Part shown: positions 5,455 through 6,695 of the stretch, one piece after another
Position numbering within the stretch: the stretch's first letter is position 1
How the letters are laid out: every line of letters begins with the position of its first letter
Made by a program: the position numbers and the translations under genes
Assembly (NCBI GenBank): GCA_016207865.1
Contig: JACQZD010000135.1
Span: 1 to 6,695 of the forward strand
Length of the DNA stretch: 6,695 nucleotides
Source of the DNA: Nitrospirota bacterium
GTDB taxonomy: Bacteria > Nitrospirota > Thermodesulfovibrionia > UBA6902 > DSMQ01
Direction of reading: 5' to 3'
Notes under the pieces: generated by a model
Databases searched by the model: none
The model's input: only the letters and a program-made list of their open reading frames with translations
What the model was told of the DNA's origin: nothing

Positions 5455-5460
5455 ACGAAG

Positions 5461-5991
5461 ATGTTCCACGGTACAACAATTCTCTGCGTAAGGAAAAACG
5501 GGAAGGCGGCAATTGCCGGAGACGGGCAGGTAACGCTCGGGCAGACGGTAATTAAGCATAACGCAAAAAAAATCAGAAGGATGTACAACGATAACATAAT
5601 CGCCGGTTTTTCCGGCGCAACTGCCGATGCGTTCACCCTTTTTGAAAAATTTGAGGCAAAGATTGAAACTTACAGGGGCAACATTACACGGGCAGCAGTA
5701 GAGCTTGCCAAAGATTGGCGGACAGACAAAATACTCAGAAGGCTTGAAGCGCTTTTGATTGTGGCGGACCGGGAGCATACCTTTATCATATCAGGCAACG
5801 GCGACGTGCTTGAGCCTGAGGACGGCATCGCCGCCATCGGCTCCGGAGGTCCCTATGCGCAGGCAGCGGCTAAGGCGCTTATGCTGCACTCAAACCTTGA
5901 AGCAAAGGACCTTATTAATGAGGCAATGAAAATTACATCAAAGATATGCATATACACAAATGAGCAAATTTCAATAGAGGAGCTGATTTGA
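5461..5991 (+). CDS. hslV: ATP-dependent protease peptidase subunit HslV (ClpQ)
   Basis: HslV is the proteasome-like threonine peptidase that forms a double hexamer capped by HslU and degrades unfolded and regulatory proteins in the cytoplasm. The 176-residue length is typical. The start MFHGTTI implies that a short propeptide (MFHG) is removed to expose Thr5 as nucleophile. IAGDGQVTLGQ (18-28), AKKIRRMYND (35-44), GFSGATADAFTLFE (49-62), AVELAKDWRTDK (79-90), AIGSGGPYAQAAAKAL (124-139) and the C-terminal ICIYTNEQISIEEL all match the family closely. AAGGAG at 5449-5454 lies six bases before the ATG. It follows xerC by ten bases and overlaps the hslU start, so it is translated within the operon. 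No defects are seen. Confidence 0.97.
   Translation: MFHGTTILCVRKNGKAAIAGDGQVTLGQTVIKHNAKKIRRMYNDNIIAGFSGATADAFTLFEKFEAKIETYRGNITRAAVELAKDWRTDKILRRLEALLIVADREHTFIISGNGDVLEPEDGIAAIGSGGPYAQAAAKALMLHSNLEAKDLINEAMKITSKICIYTNEQISIEELI
5977..5982 (+). promoter_or_regulatory. ribosome binding site of hslU
   Basis: GAGGAG inside the end of hslV lies five bases before TTG 5988 and 17 before ATG 6000. It favours the TTG start and suggests translational coupling of hslV and hslU. Confidence 0.6.
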
Positions 5992-6695
5992 CCATTATTA
6001 TGGATAACCTTACACCAAGAAAAATCGTAGCAGAGCTTGATAAATACGTAATCGGACAGGACAAGGCAAAACGGGCCGTTGCTATCGCCCTCAGAAACAG
6101 ATGGCGGAGGCAGCAGCTTTCAGATGATTTAAGAGACGAGGTGCTTCCAAAAAATATTCTCATGATAGGGCCTACAGGTGTAGGCAAGACCGAAATTGCA
6201 AGGAGGCTTGCAAGACTGGTCGGGGCGCCGTTCATAAAAGTTGAGGCTTCAAAATTCACAGAAGTCGGTTATGTGGGCCGGGATGTTGAGTCTATGGTAA
6301 GAGACCTGACGGGGCTGGCTGTAAGCATGGTCCGGATTGAGCATATGGAAAAAGTTTATGAAAAAGCCCAAACGCTTGCCGAGGAAAAGCTCCTGGACCT
6401 TTTACTGCCGTTTCCGCGCATGGGCAGGAAACCGGCAACTGCCGAGGCCATTGCAAAGACAGAAGAGGAGAAGGAAAGCTATACAGAGACGCGTGAAAAA
6501 TTAAGGGCCCAGCTCAAAGAAGGCAGGCTGGACCAGAGATATGTGGATGTTGAAGTGCATGAAAAAGTCGTGCCCTTTGGCATTGTTTCAAATATCGGCA
6601 TGGACGAAATGGAGATGAATTTAAAAGAAATGCTCGGTAATTTCCTTCCGCAAAAGGCGCGCAGAAAAAAGCTCAAAGTCCCTGAGGCGCTGACG
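5988..6695 (+). CDS. hslU: ATP-dependent protease ATPase subunit HslU (ClpY), partial at right edge
   Basis: HslU is the AAA+ hexamer that unfolds substrates and threads them into HslV. The frame is open to the window edge. Counted from the ATG at 6000: TPRKIVAELDKYVIGQDKAK (5-24), Walker A GPTGVGKT (57-64), pore loop GYVG (90-93) and the start of the inserted I-domain from about residue 110, ending at PEALT. The Walker B motif and C-terminal parts lie beyond the edge. Two starts are possible. TTG 5988 overlaps the hslV stop and sits five bases after GAGGAG (5977-5982). ATG 6000 gives the same residue numbering as E. coli HslU but is 17 bases from that Shine-Dalgarno. TTG is preferred on spacing; the choice changes four residues. 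Confidence 0.95.
   Translation, partial: MTIIMDNLTPRKIVAELDKYVIGQDKAKRAVAIALRNRWRRQQLSDDLRDEVLPKNILMIGPTGVGKTEIARRLARLVGAPFIKVEASKFTEVGYVGRDVESMVRDLTGLAVSMVRIEHMEKVYEKAQTLAEEKLLDLLLPFPRMGRKPATAEAIAKTEEEKESYTETREKLRAQLKEGRLDQRYVDVEVHEKVVPFGIVSNIGMDEMEMNLKEMLGNFLPQKARRKKLKVPEALT

Noticed and set aside
5440..5778. 112-residue minus-strand open frame over hslV
   Set aside because: It is a shadow of the well-conserved hslV gene, with no start signals.

Overview
The window is a bacterial chromosomal segment of moderate, slightly AT-leaning composition. It carries seven protein genes: six complete and one running off the right edge. No rRNA, tRNA or CRISPR array was seen. A futalosine-pathway menaquinone gene (mqnA), a DUF401-type membrane protein and the order xerC-hslV-hslU, together with intergenic DNA rich in small repeats, suggest an anaerobic or microaerophilic bacterium, perhaps Nitrospirota (Thermodesulfovibrionia-like) or Desulfobacterota. 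This placement is an inference from gene content only.

Layout. Positions 53-1144 (+) encode an aminoglycoside-phosphotransferase-fold kinase. A double hairpin repeat (1167-1220) follows. Positions 1257-2042 (+) encode an inositol monophosphatase/FBPase-family phosphatase. The gap to the convergent mqnA gene (2214-3065, -) is filled by two nested inverted repeats. Between mqnA and the divergent DUF401 gene (3341-4534, +) lies a 160-bp imperfect palindrome flanked by short repeat arrays. A likely extended -10 promoter (4581-4609) then precedes a tight operon: xerC (4635-5450), hslV (5461-5991) and hslU (5988 to the edge). In that operon hslV is the threonine protease and hslU its AAA+ unfoldase. 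The kinase, phosphatase, mqnA and DUF401 genes show no obvious joint pathway.

Two things stand out. First, six separate arrays of degenerate 7-bp tandem repeats lie in 6.7 kb: two inside conserved enzyme genes as in-frame insertions (kinase, mqnA), one forming the C-terminal tail and stop codon of xerC and reaching into the hslV Shine-Dalgarno, and three at gene borders. In mqnA and xerC the units that depart from the TTAAGAG consensus include exactly those where the consensus would place an in-frame TAA. The only phase-3 unit that keeps TAA is the one used as the xerC stop codon.

Second, xerC appears to have lost about 34 internal residues in frame. The lost stretch holds the second catalytic Arg, the third-box His and the Tyr nucleophile, so the protein should not be able to cleave DNA unless the sequence is misassembled.
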